Notes under the pieces: model-generated
The model's input: only the letters and a program-made list of their open reading frames with translations
What the model was told of the DNA's origin: nothing
Database searches by the model: none
Shown: positions 9,062 through 18,825 of the stretch, piece after piece
Layout of the letters: every line of letters begins with the position of its first letter
Position numbering within the stretch: the first letter of the stretch is position 1
From: Pseudomonadota bacterium
Lineage (GTDB): Bacteria > Pseudomonadota > Gammaproteobacteria > Xanthomonadales > Xanthomonadaceae
NCBI GenBank assembly: GCA_020161335.1
Contig: JAIUOJ010000006.1
Location: 1-57,725, forward strand
Length of the DNA: 57,725 nt
Reading direction: 5' to 3'
Program-made: the position numbers and the translations under genes

Positions 9062-10435
9062 ATGAAGAAGACCCTCCTGCTCGGCGGTGTGCTGCTGCTG
9101 CCGCAGATCGCCATGAGCCAGACGCCCTCCGACCTCGCGGGCACGCTCGCGATCGGCTCGCCCGTGCGCGGCGAAATCACCACCCGCGACCGCATCAACT
9201 ACAACGACGGCAGCCGCAGCGTGCTGTATGCCATCGACCTCGACGCCGGCCAGGCGGTGAGCCTGCAGGCGTCCGGCGCGCTGTGCGCGAAGCTGGTGGT
9301 GCTGCACGCGGGCGAGCGCGTCGCCGGCCCCAACACGGTCAAGTGCGAAGGCACGAGCGAACCGGCGACCTCCCGCCTGTCGGTGATGGCCGCGGAGAAG
9401 GGCCGCTACGAAGTGGCGGTGAGCGGCGCGGGTTCGCGCGCGTTCGGGCCGTTCCGGCTCGAAGCCAAGGCCCTGCAGGTGCACCGCGGCGACAGCCCGC
9501 TGCAGGCCGGCACGGAGATCGCCGACTTCCTGCGCGAAGGCGGCAGGAGCTACCGGCTCGCCATCCGCCAGTCGGGCTACTACGTGATCGACATGCGCTC
9601 GGACGAGTTCGACTCGGCACTGGAGCTGTCCGGCAACGGCGTGTCGGTCAATGACGACGACGGCGGCGACAACCTCAACGCGCGCCTGCGCGTGCCGCTG
9701 GAACCGGGCACCTACACGCTGCGCACCAAGTCCGCGATCGACGGCAGCGCCACCGGCATGTACGAACTGTCGATCTCCACCGGCGCCCTGCCCGCGGGCG
9801 TGCGCCTGCGCAACGGCGGTGAGCTGGCGACCGACGGCAACGCGCTCACCGGCGCCCTCACCGGCACGCCGCGCGAGTACCAGCTGCGCATCGCCCAGCC
9901 CAGCCGGATCACCCTCGACCTCGCCAGCGACGACTTCGACACCGTGCTCGAGCTGCAGGGCAACGGCGTCACGCTGTCCAACGACGACGGCCCGGACGGC
10001 ACCAACTCGCGCCTCTCCACCGTGCTGCAGCCCGGCACCTACCAGGTGAAGGCACGTGGCCTCGGCGACAGCGCCAGCGGCCTGTTCCGGCTGTCGGCCA
10101 CGCGCCAGGCATTCGATGCCGCGTCGTTCCGCAACGGCGGCGCGATCGCCCCGGGTTCGGCGATCACCGGCATGCTCGGCGGCGAGGCGCTGCGCTACAC
10201 CGTGGAGGTCCCGCACGCGGGCCGGCTGGTGGTCGACATGACCAGCGACGACGTGGATTCGGTGCTGGAACTGCAGCGCGACGGCCGCAGCGTGGCCGAG
10301 GACGACGACAGCGGCGGCGAAAGCAACGCGCGCATCAGCACCGACGTCGAGCCCGGCACCTACACCATCATCGCCAAGGGCTTCAACGACAGCGCCAGCG
10401 GTCTGTTCGAACTGCGCACGCGCCTGGAGCAGTAA
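9062..10435 (+). CDS. Secreted protein with four PPC-like beta-sandwich repeats
   Basis: 457 residues from ATG at 9062, with an AAGGA Shine-Dalgarno upstream. A Sec signal peptide (MKKTLLLGGVLLLPQIAMS) is followed by four repeats of roughly 100-110 residues. Repeats 2-4 each carry D-x-x-S-D-(E/D)-(F/V)-D-(S/T)-(A/V)-L-E-L, then an Asp-rich turn such as NDDDGGDN or EDDDSGGES, and a PGTY(T/Q)-x2-(A/T)K tail. This resembles the bacterial pre-peptidase C-terminal (PPC) fold. No catalytic domain is present, so the protein is built only of these modules. The Asp-rich turns suggest calcium binding (inference). It sits between the regulator and the amylase gene. Its role in starch use is unknown. Confidence 0.7.
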   Translation: MKKTLLLGGVLLLPQIAMSQTPSDLAGTLAIGSPVRGEITTRDRINYNDGSRSVLYAIDLDAGQAVSLQASGALCAKLVVLHAGERVAGPNTVKCEGTSEPATSRLSVMAAEKGRYEVAVSGAGSRAFGPFRLEAKALQVHRGDSPLQAGTEIADFLREGGRSYRLAIRQSGYYVIDMRSDEFDSALELSGNGVSVNDDDGGDNLNARLRVPLEPGTYTLRTKSAIDGSATGMYELSISTGALPAGVRLRNGGELATDGNALTGALTGTPREYQLRIAQPSRITLDLASDDFDTVLELQGNGVTLSNDDGPDGTNSRLSTVLQPGTYQVKARGLGDSASGLFRLSATRQAFDAASFRNGGAIAPGSAITGMLGGEALRYTVEVPHAGRLVVDMTSDDVDSVLELQRDGRSVAEDDDSGGESNARISTDVEPGTYTIIAKGFNDSASGLFELRTRLEQ

Positions 10436-10470
10436 ACCCCGCGCACGAGGCCCTGCTGCCTCGCGCGACC

Positions 10471-10502
10471 CGGACGCCCATCCCGCGAGGGGTGGGCGTC
10501 CG
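10471..10502. terminator. Hairpin between convergent genes
   Basis: CGGACGCCCA-CCC pairs with GGG-TGGGCGTCCG around a GCGA loop. It sits between the stop of the PPC-repeat gene and the stop of the convergent amylase gene. There is no U-run on either side, so it is either a weak bidirectional terminator or an mRNA-end stabiliser. Confidence 0.45.
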
Positions 10503-10517
10503 CATGTTCCGCCATCG

Positions 10518-12230
10518 TCAGAGGCGCATCGCCGACGCCAGACGCGCGCGCAGCGACGGATCGGTCAGCGGCTGGTCGAACAGCAGCACGCGCACGCCGT
10601 GCGCGGGCACGTCAAGGTCGACGCGATCGCCCAGTTCGACGATGCGGCCATCGAACCCGTCGCGCCAGCGGCCCGGCTGCACCAGCGCATCGACGGCCAC
10701 CTTGCGCGCCTGGCCCGACTTGTTGAGCAGCACCAGCGCGGTCTGCGTGGTGCCGCCGTGCTCGTACACGCGGTAGAAGGCCGCCGTGTCGCCCTGCAGC
10801 GACAGCACCAGCTGCAGTCCGCGCTGCAGCGCCGACGATTCGCGCCGCAACGTGGCGATGCGCTGCAGCGCCGCGAAGATCGGGCTGTCGCGCGCCGCGT
10901 CCACGCGTTCCTGGCCGAAATAGCTGCGGTTGCCCGCATGCTCGGCTCGGCCACGCATGAAGCCGGTCTCGGAGCCGTAGTAGACGACCGGGATGCCGCG
11001 CGCGGTGAACAGCCAGTTGTGCGCGTCGATGAAGCCCTCGTCGCTGGCATCCATGCGCGGCATGTCGTGGTTGTCGTAGAACGTGGCCAGGTCGTAGGGA
11101 TTCGCGTACGGGCTGTCCTCGAGGAACAGCGTCGGCGCCAGCCGCTCGAAGCCGGCGCCCTTGCGCCCGAACACTTCGTCCATCGCCTGTTTCATCGGGA
11201 AATCGAGCACGCTGACCTCGCCGTGGCCGGGCTGCGTGTGCACGGCGATGTTCTTCGCGTCGTAGTCGAAGGCCTCGCCGAACATGAAGAAGCCGGGACG
11301 CTTGGCGCGGATGCGGTCGCTGAAGGCCTGCCAGAACGCCGGCGGCATCCAGCCGATGGTGTCGATGCGGAAGGCGTCCGCGCCCTGGTCGATCCACTGC
11401 GAGTAGGCGCCGACGAGGTAGTCCAGCACCGCCGGATTGGTCGCATCGAAATCGCCGAGCTGCGCGAGGTTGCCGTCGTAGATGGAACCGTCCTTCGCAT
11501 CCACCGGCCCGGTGGTGTTGTAGAACGCGTGCAGCGGGTTGTGGCGCGGATCCAGCCGCTGCGGCGGCAGGTTCTGGTGGTCGGCGACGAGCGTGCCGTC
11601 CTTGGCGTAGACCTTGCCGAACATCGGCTGGTCTTCGGTCATGGTCCACGCCGGCGAGCCATGGTTGCCGACGATGTCGAGCACCAGCTTCATGTCACGC
11701 TCGTGCATCGCCTTCGCCAGCTCCGGGAAGCCCATGCCCGGGCTGGGCAGGTGCTCGTCGACCTCGTAGAAGTTGACGCCCCAGTAGCCGTGGTAGCCGG
11801 TCTTGCCGCGGTCGGTGAGGATCGTGCCGCAGCCGGGTGGCTCGCCGCCGGTGAACGCCTCGTCCGGGTTCTGCACGATCGGCGTGATCCACACCGCGTT
11901 GAAGCCCAGCCCGCGGATGTAGTCGAGGTTGTCGGCGAGGCCCTTGAAGTCGCCGCCGAGGTAGCCGATGTTGCCGGCCACGCCGTCACAGGGCGCCAGC
12001 GGGAGGTCGAACGTGCGGTGTTTTCCGCCCTGTTCGCGTTGGTCGTTGCCCGGATCGCCGTTGACGAAGCGGTCGGTGACCACGAAGTACACCGCCTGGC
12101 TGGCGAACGGTTCCAGGGTGCCGTAAAAGTCGTCGGACGCCGACGCCTCCGGAGGCAACCGGGATTCCTCGCCGCGACATGCCAGCAAGGCAAGGGTCAG
12201 CATCAGCGGCAGCACGGCGCGGATCTTCAT
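10518..12230 (-). CDS. Lipoprotein alpha-amylase (GH13)
   Basis: 570 residues. The N-terminus is a lipoprotein signal with lipobox LALLAC (Cys18), so the enzyme is likely membrane-anchored in the periplasm or at the cell surface. The GH13 (beta/alpha)8 core starts with AVYFVVTDRFVNGD. Conserved regions are DIVGNH (185-190), DAFRID with nucleophile Asp290, FMFGEAFD with acid/base Glu319, and FYDNHD with Asp389. A short C-terminal beta domain follows. It would cut alpha-1,4 bonds in starch or maltodextrins. It lies on the strand opposite the glucosidase, downstream of the MFS carrier by 120 bp, and probably shares its promoter. Confidence 0.93.
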   Translation of the reverse strand: MKIRAVLPLMLTLALLACRGEESRLPPEASASDDFYGTLEPFASQAVYFVVTDRFVNGDPGNDQREQGGKHRTFDLPLAPCDGVAGNIGYLGGDFKGLADNLDYIRGLGFNAVWITPIVQNPDEAFTGGEPPGCGTILTDRGKTGYHGYWGVNFYEVDEHLPSPGMGFPELAKAMHERDMKLVLDIVGNHGSPAWTMTEDQPMFGKVYAKDGTLVADHQNLPPQRLDPRHNPLHAFYNTTGPVDAKDGSIYDGNLAQLGDFDATNPAVLDYLVGAYSQWIDQGADAFRIDTIGWMPPAFWQAFSDRIRAKRPGFFMFGEAFDYDAKNIAVHTQPGHGEVSVLDFPMKQAMDEVFGRKGAGFERLAPTLFLEDSPYANPYDLATFYDNHDMPRMDASDEGFIDAHNWLFTARGIPVVYYGSETGFMRGRAEHAGNRSYFGQERVDAARDSPIFAALQRIATLRRESSALQRGLQLVLSLQGDTAAFYRVYEHGGTTQTALVLLNKSGQARKVAVDALVQPGRWRDGFDGRIVELGDRVDLDVPAHGVRVLLFDQPLTDPSLRARLASAMRL

Positions 12231-12290
12231 CGGTCCTTCTTCTCCTCAAGACACGGCGTTGTCATTCACCAAGGCGTTGTCGAAATCTTT

Positions 12291-12330
12291 GTCATCCCGA
12301 ATGCAGTGAGGGACGACGCTTCGCGGATGT
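12291..12330. repeat. Partial copy of dispersed GTCATCCCGA repeat
   Basis: GTCATCCCGA followed by GTGAGGGACGAC, lying in the 120-bp gap between the MFS carrier and amylase genes. It matches the inverted right end of the element at 2490-2618. No function is visible beyond possible folding in the transcript. Confidence 0.4.
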
Positions 12331-12350
12331 CTCGTGTGCGCGGAGTGCCG

Positions 12351-13850
12351 TCAGCGCGGCGACGGTGTCGCGACCGATACGCTTGCCCGCGGCAGGCGTA
12401 CCAGCAGCGCGCACGCCCCCGCGACCAGGAAGCAGGCGCCGCCCAGCATCAGCACCCGCACCGGCTCGCCGTCGAACAGCCGGGACAGCAGCACGCCGAG
12501 CGTGCTCACCGCCACCAGCTGCGGGATCACGATGAAGAAGTTGAAGATGCCCATGTACACGCCCATCTTCGCCGCGGGCAGGCTGTCGGACAGCATTGCG
12601 TAGGGCAGCGACAGGATCGAGGCCCAGGCGAACCCCACGCCGACCATCGACAGCAGCAGCCACTGCGGGTCGCGGATGAAGGCGATCGACAGCAGGCCGA
12701 TCCCGCCCAGCCACAGGTTGAACAGGTGGCTGCCGCGCAGGCCGAAGCGGCGCGCCATCCACGGGATCATGATCGCCGCGAGCGCGGCGAAGCCGTTGTA
12801 GGCGGCGAACAGCACGCCGACCCAGTTGGCGCCCTCGTTCCAGGCCGCCGACGCGGTGTCGGTGGTGCCGTAGTGTTGGCGCGTGACCGCGGCGGTGGTG
12901 TAGATCCACATGCAGAACAGGCCGAACCACGAGAAGAACTGCACCACCGCCAGTTGCCGCATCGTCGCCGGCATCGCGTGAAGGTCGGCGGTGACGGTCG
13001 ACAGCATCGAGGCCCGCGGCATCCCCGGCGCGACCATGCGCAGCGCGCCATAGGCCAGCGGCAGCGCGGCCAGCACGTAGAGCAGGCGATCCCAGCCGAA
13101 ATGCCAGACCGCGGCGAGGCCGGCCAGGCCCACCACCACCCAGGGCAGTCCACCGGCCGCCGGCGGCACCACGTTGCCCTGCGATGCAGCGCCCGCCGGC
13201 TCCGCATCGTCGAACGAGCGCAGCACCTCCGGCGGGTACTCGCGCGTGCGCAGCACCGTCCAGCCGATCGCCAGCAGCAGCACCGCGCCACCGGCATAGA
13301 ACGCGTAGCGCACCGTGTCGGGCACTTCGCCCGGGGCGGCGGTATTGGCCACGCCCCACTTCGCCAGCAGCCACGGCAGCAGGCTGGCGACCACCGACCC
13401 GACGCCGATGAAGAAGCTCTGCATGGCGTAGCCGGTCGGCCGCTGGCGCGGCGACAGCTGGTCGCCGACGAAGGCGCGGAACGGCTCCATCGACACGTTG
13501 AGCGAGGCGTCGAGGATCCACAGCGTGCCGGCGGCGATCCACAGCTGGGGCGAATTGGGCATCACCAGCAGCGCCGCGGTCGAGAAGATCGCGCCCCAAA
13601 GGAAGTAGGGACGGCGCCGGCCGAGGCGGGTCCAGGTGCGGTCCGAGAAGTGGCCGATGATGGGCTGCACCAGCAGTCCGGTCAGCGGCGCGGCGATCCA
13701 CAGCCCCGGCACCTCGTCCATGTCGGCACCGAGGGTCTGGAAGATGCGGCTCACGTTCGCGTTCTGCAACGCGAAGCCGAACTGGATCCCGAGGAACCCG
13801 AAGCACATGTTCCAGATCTGCCAGAACGACAGTTGCGGTTTGCTCGCCAT
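12351..13850 (-). CDS. MFS sugar (maltose/maltodextrin-type) transporter
   Basis: 499 residues from ATG at 13850 (MASKPQLSFWQIWNMCFGFL), with a GGGAG Shine-Dalgarno. Reading further upstream adds only Arg-rich intergenic sequence. About twelve hydrophobic segments are seen. The loop GHFSDRTWTRLGRRRPYFL is the signature of the SLC45/sucrose-maltose carrier group (SDR-x5-GRRRP). The central loop (about residues 225-275) is long. It would import maltose or maltodextrins by proton symport (family inference). It is divergent from the alpha-glucosidase, with the shared candidate operator at 14029-14044 between them. Confidence 0.88.
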   Translation of the reverse strand: MASKPQLSFWQIWNMCFGFLGIQFGFALQNANVSRIFQTLGADMDEVPGLWIAAPLTGLLVQPIIGHFSDRTWTRLGRRRPYFLWGAIFSTAALLVMPNSPQLWIAAGTLWILDASLNVSMEPFRAFVGDQLSPRQRPTGYAMQSFFIGVGSVVASLLPWLLAKWGVANTAAPGEVPDTVRYAFYAGGAVLLLAIGWTVLRTREYPPEVLRSFDDAEPAGAASQGNVVPPAAGGLPWVVVGLAGLAAVWHFGWDRLLYVLAALPLAYGALRMVAPGMPRASMLSTVTADLHAMPATMRQLAVVQFFSWFGLFCMWIYTTAAVTRQHYGTTDTASAAWNEGANWVGVLFAAYNGFAALAAIMIPWMARRFGLRGSHLFNLWLGGIGLLSIAFIRDPQWLLLSMVGVGFAWASILSLPYAMLSDSLPAAKMGVYMGIFNFFIVIPQLVAVSTLGVLLSRLFDGEPVRVLMLGGACFLVAGACALLVRLPRASVSVATPSPR

Positions 13851-14028
13851 TCGACCGGCTCTCCCGTTGCGCCGCGCGCATTGTCCCCGGATCGCGCGCG
13901 GATGTCCTTGCCGCGTCGCAACATCCTCCGGCACGCCGGCGCGCCTCGGAACACGCAGCTCCGCCGCTGTTTTCATGGTGTTTCCGCGTTCTCGGCAGGC
14001 GCTTCGCGGCGAACGGCCGCGACCCGCG

Positions 14029-14044
14029 CCGCATACGTATTCAT
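14029..14044. promoter_or_regulatory. Candidate operator with ATACGTAT palindrome (copy 1)
   Basis: CCGCATACGTATTCAT lies in the divergent gap between the MFS carrier and the alpha-glucosidase. The exact reverse complement occurs at 18676-18691, in front of the TonB-dependent receptor. The core ATACGTAT is a perfect palindrome, as expected of a LacI-family operator. The nearest regulator of that family is at 7882. A 16-bp identity at two functionally linked promoters is unlikely to be chance. Confidence 0.7.
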
Positions 14045-14124
14045 CGCCGGGCGTGACCGGCGGCTGGCACGCCGTCGCGGCCGCTGTGGAATAGTGGCGC
14101 CCGGAAAACCGGGCGGAGTGCAGG

Positions 14125-15801
14125 GTGGCAGGCGAGCAGGCGATCGAGTGGTGGCGCGGCGCGGTGATCTACCAGATCTACCCGCGCAGCTTCATGGACA
14201 CCGACGGCGACGGCGTGGGCGACCTGCCCGGCATCATCGCGCGCCTCGACCACGTGGCCTCGCTGGGCGTGGACGCGATCTGGATCTCACCGTTCTTCAA
14301 GTCGCCGATGGCCGACTTCGGCTACGACATCGCCGACTACCGCGACGTGGATCCGCTGTTCGGCACGCTCGACGACTTCGACAGGCTCCTGGCGAAGGCG
14401 CACGACCTCGGCATCAAGGTGATGATCGACCAGGTGCTCAGCCATACCTCGAGCGACCACGAATGGTTCCGTGAAAGCCGGCAGAGCCGCGACAACCCCA
14501 AGGCCGACTGGTACGTGTGGGCCGACCCGAAGGATGACGGTACGCCGCCCAACAACTGGATGGCGCTGTTCGGCGGCGTCGCCTGGAAGTGGGAGCCGCG
14601 GCGCGAGCAGTACTACCTGCACAACTTCCTGTCCTCGCAGCCCGACCTCAACTTCCACAACCCCGAGGTGCAGGCGGCCACGCTGGACAACGTGAAGTTC
14701 TGGCTGGACCGCGGCGTCGACGGCCTGCGCCTGGACGCGATCAACTTCTGCTTCCACGACCCCCAGCTGCGCGACAACCCGCCCAAGCCGGCCGCGCTGC
14801 GCACCGGGCGCGGCTTCAGCGCCGACAACCCCTACGCCTACCAGTACCACTGGTACAACAACACGCGGCCGGAGAACCTGCCGTTCCTGGAGGCGCTGCG
14901 CACCCTGCTCGACCGGTATCCCGGCGCGACCACGCTCGGCGAGATCTCGTCGGAGGACTCGCTGGCGACCACGGCCGAGTACGTCAACGACCAGCGCCTG
15001 CACATGGGCTACAGCTTCGAGCTGCTGACCGATGATTTCAGCGCCGGCTACATCCGCGGCACCGTGCGGCGGCTGGAAGCGGCGATGACCGATGGCTGGC
15101 CGTGCTGGGCGATCTCCAACCATGACGTGCAGCGCGCGGTGACGCGCTGGGGCGGCGCACGTCCGTCGCCGCAGCTTGCATCGATGCTGGTGGCCCTGGT
15201 GTGCTCGCTGCGCGGCTCGGTCTGCCTCTACCAGGGCGAGGAACTCGGCCTGCCCGAGGCCGACGTGCCGTTCGAGGCGCTGCAGGATCCCTACGGGATC
15301 GCGTTCTGGCCCAACTTCAAGGGCCGCGACGGCTGCCGCACGCCGATGCCCTGGCAGGCGGCCGCGCAGGGCGGCTTCACCCGCGGCACGCCGTGGCTGC
15401 CGGTCCCGGCGGAGCACCTCGCGCTCAGCGTGGACGCGCAGCGCGCCGACGCCCGGTCGGTGCTGGCCACGGTGCAGCGCTTCCTCGCCTGGCGGCGCAC
15501 GCAGCCGGCGCTCGTGAGGGGCGACATCCGGTTCATCGACACGCCCGAGCCGGTGCTGGCCTTCGTGCGCACGCTCGGCGGCCAGCGGTTGTTCGTCGCG
15601 TTCAACCTGTCCGATGCGGCGGTCGAGATCGCCCTGCCCGGGATCGAGGCGCGCGCGCTCGCGGTCGACGGCCTGGCCAACGGCGTGCTGCACGAGGGCC
15701 GCCTGCGCCTGCCCGCCTACGGCAGCTGCTACGGCGAGGTGACATCGATCGCCACGGCGGCGGCGCCGGCGCCCGTGCAACCGGCGATGGCCGGGCACTG
15801 A
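14125..15801 (+). CDS. Alpha-glucosidase (GH13, oligo-1,6-glucosidase type)
   Basis: 558 residues from GTG at 14125, after a GGAG Shine-Dalgarno. There is no signal peptide, so it is likely cytoplasmic. GH13 regions: YQIYPRSFMDTDGDGVGDL at the start, IDQVLSHTS (101-109), GLRLDAINF with nucleophile Asp204, TLGEISS with acid/base Glu273, and ISNHD with Asp334. The spacing of Asp204 and Glu273 and the overall length resemble the Xanthomonas alpha-glucosyl-transfer enzyme (GH13_23), which prefers maltose. It would hydrolyse imported maltose or maltodextrin, possibly with transglycosylation. The pullulanase-type gene follows after 2 bp. Confidence 0.92.
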   Translation: MAGEQAIEWWRGAVIYQIYPRSFMDTDGDGVGDLPGIIARLDHVASLGVDAIWISPFFKSPMADFGYDIADYRDVDPLFGTLDDFDRLLAKAHDLGIKVMIDQVLSHTSSDHEWFRESRQSRDNPKADWYVWADPKDDGTPPNNWMALFGGVAWKWEPRREQYYLHNFLSSQPDLNFHNPEVQAATLDNVKFWLDRGVDGLRLDAINFCFHDPQLRDNPPKPAALRTGRGFSADNPYAYQYHWYNNTRPENLPFLEALRTLLDRYPGATTLGEISSEDSLATTAEYVNDQRLHMGYSFELLTDDFSAGYIRGTVRRLEAAMTDGWPCWAISNHDVQRAVTRWGGARPSPQLASMLVALVCSLRGSVCLYQGEELGLPEADVPFEALQDPYGIAFWPNFKGRDGCRTPMPWQAAAQGGFTRGTPWLPVPAEHLALSVDAQRADARSVLATVQRFLAWRRTQPALVRGDIRFIDTPEPVLAFVRTLGGQRLFVAFNLSDAAVEIALPGIEARALAVDGLANGVLHEGRLRLPAYGSCYGEVTSIATAAAPAPVQPAMAGH

Positions 15802-15803
15802 CC

Positions 15804-18554
15804 TTGCCGGTCCGCTCCATCGCGCCACTGCTGGTCCTGCTGGCCTTGTGCGGCGCGGCCTGCGCGCAGGCCAGCGACGCGCGACCGGCCTCGCGGCAGG
15901 AGTGCGATGCGCCGGCCTTCGCAACCACGCTGGTCGCCGCCGCACAGGGTGGGGTCGTGCCGGCGCGTGCGCACTGGCTGGATCGCCGCTTGCTGCGTTG
16001 GCCGGGCGCCGCCGACACCGGTCGTTTCCGGCTCTACCACGCGCGCAACGCAACCCTGGTCGCGACGCCGGGACGCCGGGTCGAAGGCGCGGACGAGGTG
16101 CTCGCGCTGGCGACGGTCCACGGCCGGCTGCCCGATGCGCTGGCCGACCGTTTCCGCTTCGTCGCCGACGGCGCGACGCTGGCGATCGCCGGGGCCGACG
16201 CGGCGAAGGTCCCGCGGCTGCTGCAGGGCCAGCTGCTGCTCGTGCAAGAAGACGACGACGGCAGCGTCCTCGAGGCCTCCGCCCTGCAGCTGGCGGGCGC
16301 GCTCGACGACCTGTTCGAGGACGCCGATGCCGCCGTGCTCGGGGTGGCAACCGGCAACGCCGGCACCCGCTTCTCGCTGTGGGCCCCCACGGCGCGCGCG
16401 GTCGCGGTCTGCGTGCACGCGGGCGCCGACAGCGCGGCCATCGCGCTGCAGCCGGCAACGCGCGACGACGCCAGCGGGGTCTGGTCCTGGCGCACGCCGG
16501 GCGACTTGTCCGGTGGCTACTACACCTGGCTGGTCGACGTGTTCGTGCCCGGCACCGGCATCGTGCGCAACCGGGTGACCGATCCGTACTCGGTGGGCCT
16601 GAACGCGGATTCGAAGCGCAGCTGGATCGGCAGCCTCGACGACGCGGCGACCCGGCCCGCCGGCTGGGAAGCGTCGCGCGCGCCGCGGCTCGCGGCGCAG
16701 ACCGACATGGTCATCTACGAGCTGCACGTGCGCGACTTCTCGCGCGACGACATGACCGTGCCCGCCGCAGACCGTGGCCGCTACCTCGGCTTCACCCACG
16801 CCGGTTCGGACGGCATGCGCCACCTGCGCGCGATGGCGCAGGCCGGCCTTACCGACGTGCACCTGCTGCCGGTGTTCGACATCGCCACCATCCCCGAGGC
16901 CGGCTGCATCACGCCCGAGGTGCCGGACGCACCGGCGGACAGCGAGCGCCAGCAGGCCGCGGTGATGGCCGTGGCCACGCGCGACTGCTTCAACTGGGGC
17001 TACGACCCGTTCCACTTCGACGTGCCCGAAGGCAGCTACGCCAGCGACGCCAACGATGCCCCGGTGCGCATCCGCGAGTTCCGGCGGATGCTGATGGCGC
17101 TGCACGACGCCGGCCTGCGCGTGGGCATGGACGTGGTCTACAACCACATGTCCGCCTCCGGCCAGCACGAGAAGTCGGTGCTGGACCGCATCGTGCCGGG
17201 CTACTACCACCGGCTCGACGCCGACGGTCGCGTGGAGCGTTCCACCTGCTGCGACAACACCGCCACCGAGCACCGGATGATGGCGAAGCTGATGATCGAT
17301 TCCGCGGTGCGCTGGACGCGCGACTACCGGATCGATTCGTTCCGCTTCGACCTGATGGGCCACCAGCCGCGCGCGGCGATGGAGCGCCTGCAGGCGGCGG
17401 TCGACGCCGTCGCCGGCCATCGCATCCACCTCATCGGCGAAGGCTGGAACTTCGGCGAGGTCGCCGACGGCGCGCGCTTCGTGCAGGCCTCGCAGCAGTC
17501 GCTGGGCGGCACGGGCATCGGCACCTTCAGCGATCGTGCGCGCGACGCGCTGCGCGGCGGCGGGCCGTCCGACAGCGGCTCCACCGTGCTGCGCGAGCAA
17601 GGCTGGCTCAACGGCCTGGTGTATGCGCCGAACGCCCTGGCCGATCCGTCGCGACCGCGCGACGACCTGCTGCACGCCGCCGACCTGGCCCGCGTCGGCC
17701 TGGCCGGATCGCTCGCCGACTACGTGATGACCGCGCGCGACGGCCGCGAGGTGCCGCTGCGCGGGATCGACTACAAGGGCCAGCCCGCGGGCTACACCCG
17801 CCAGCCGGACGAAGTGGTCAACTACGTCGAGAACCACGACAACCAGACCCTGTTCGACCTGCACGCGTTCAAGCTGCCGGGCGACACCTCGGCGGAGGAT
17901 CGTGCGCGCGTGCAGGTGCTGGGCATCGCCCACACCGCCTTCAGCCAGGGCATCGCCTACTTCCACGCCGGCATCGAGGCGCTGCGCTCCAAGTCGCTGG
18001 ACCGCAACAGCTACGACTCCGGCGACTGGTTCAACCGCCTCGACTGGACCTGGCGCGACAACCACTTCGGCAGCGGCCTGCCACCCGCTGCCGACAACGG
18101 CGAGGATTGGCCGCTGATGCGCCCGCTGCTGGCCGATGCCTCGATCAAGCCGAGCCCTGCCGATATCGCCTTCGTGCGCGATGCCATGCGCGACCTGCTG
18201 CGCATCCGCGCCAGCACGCCGCTGTTCCGGCTGCGCGATGCGGACGCGGTGTCGCGCCGCCTGCGCTTCCCCAACACCGGCCCCGACCAGGACCCGACGG
18301 TGCTGGTCGGGCATCTGGATGGCAGCGGCGATCCGCAGGCCGGCTTCCGCGAGGTGCTGTACTTCATCAATGCCCATCCCGAAGCGCGCACGCTGCACCT
18401 CGCCAGCGAGCGCGGCAAGCCGTACCGGCTGCATCCCGTGCATCGCGCCGCCGACGCCGCGGATCCGCGACCGGCATCGAGGGCGCGCCACGACGCTGCG
18501 ACCGGCACGTTCGAGCTGCCCCCGCGCACGGCCGTGGTCTACGTGCTGGAGTAG
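15804..18554 (+). CDS. Pullulanase-type alpha-1,6-glucosidase, exported
   Basis: 916 residues from TTG at 15804, two bases after the alpha-glucosidase stop. This start gives a signal peptide ([23 protein letters not shown]); no ATG in frame would. The order is an N-terminal beta domain, a CBM48-like domain ([20 protein letters not shown]), then the GH13 core with [37 protein letters not shown] (nucleophile Asp516), [10 protein letters not shown] (acid/base Glu546) and VENHDNQ (Asp679). It matches the pullulanase-type family that debranches alpha-1,6 links. Secretion would place it with the lipoprotein amylase. The TTG start is an inference; the Shine-Dalgarno is poor, so translation probably depends on coupling. 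Confidence 0.9.
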   Translation: MPVRSIAPLLVLLALCGAACAQASDARPASRQECDAPAFATTLVAAAQGGVVPARAHWLDRRLLRWPGAADTGRFRLYHARNATLVATPGRRVEGADEVLALATVHGRLPDALADRFRFVADGATLAIAGADAAKVPRLLQGQLLLVQEDDDGSVLEASALQLAGALDDLFEDADAAVLGVATGNAGTRFSLWAPTARAVAVCVHAGADSAAIALQPATRDDASGVWSWRTPGDLSGGYYTWLVDVFVPGTGIVRNRVTDPYSVGLNADSKRSWIGSLDDAATRPAGWEASRAPRLAAQTDMVIYELHVRDFSRDDMTVPAADRGRYLGFTHAGSDGMRHLRAMAQAGLTDVHLLPVFDIATIPEAGCITPEVPDAPADSERQQAAVMAVATRDCFNWGYDPFHFDVPEGSYASDANDAPVRIREFRRMLMALHDAGLRVGMDVVYNHMSASGQHEKSVLDRIVPGYYHRLDADGRVERSTCCDNTATEHRMMAKLMIDSAVRWTRDYRIDSFRFDLMGHQPRAAMERLQAAVDAVAGHRIHLIGEGWNFGEVADGARFVQASQQSLGGTGIGTFSDRARDALRGGGPSDSGSTVLREQGWLNGLVYAPNALADPSRPRDDLLHAADLARVGLAGSLADYVMTARDGREVPLRGIDYKGQPAGYTRQPDEVVNYVENHDNQTLFDLHAFKLPGDTSAEDRARVQVLGIAHTAFSQGIAYFHAGIEALRSKSLDRNSYDSGDWFNRLDWTWRDNHFGSGLPPAADNGEDWPLMRPLLADASIKPSPADIAFVRDAMRDLLRIRASTPLFRLRDADAVSRRLRFPNTGPDQDPTVLVGHLDGSGDPQAGFREVLYFINAHPEARTLHLASERGKPYRLHPVHRAADAADPRPASRARHDAATGTFELPPRTAVVYVLE

Positions 18555-18675
18555 CCGCCGTCGCAGGCGCGACGTCGTCGGCGCAACGATCCATACCCCC
18601 GTCGCGCGCCTGCGCACACGCCGGTCGTCGGCGCATGCCGGGCCGCCAGGCGCCTCGAACGGCATCGAAACGCCC

Positions 18676-18691
18676 ATGAATACGTATGCGG
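18676..18691. promoter_or_regulatory. Candidate operator with ATACGTAT palindrome (copy 2)
   Basis: ATGAATACGTATGCGG is the exact reverse complement of the site at 14029-14044. It lies 135 bp before the TonB-dependent receptor start, in a 271-bp gap that otherwise shows no gene. It is inferred to bring the receptor under the same LacI-family regulator as the carrier and glucosidase. Confidence 0.7.
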
Positions 18692-18825
18692 GGCCGCGAT
18701 GCCGGGATGCGCCGCGACTACCATGGCCGCCAGCACCGACGTTCATGTCGGAAGCCGGTTGCCCGCACCTGCGTGCCGCCCAAAACTCGGATTCGAAAGC
18801 CAACATTGCCTTTTGGGAGGGGAAG

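Noticed and set aside
10599..14474. 1291-codon plus-strand ORF opposite the amylase and MFS genes
   Set aside because: Antisense shadow of two well-supported genes; no recognisable domain or ribosome-binding site.
14125..15801. Trehalose synthase or sucrose-cleaving GH13
   Set aside because: Active-site order, length and neighbours fit an alpha-glucosidase; no trehalose-synthase C-terminal kinase or other marker was seen.
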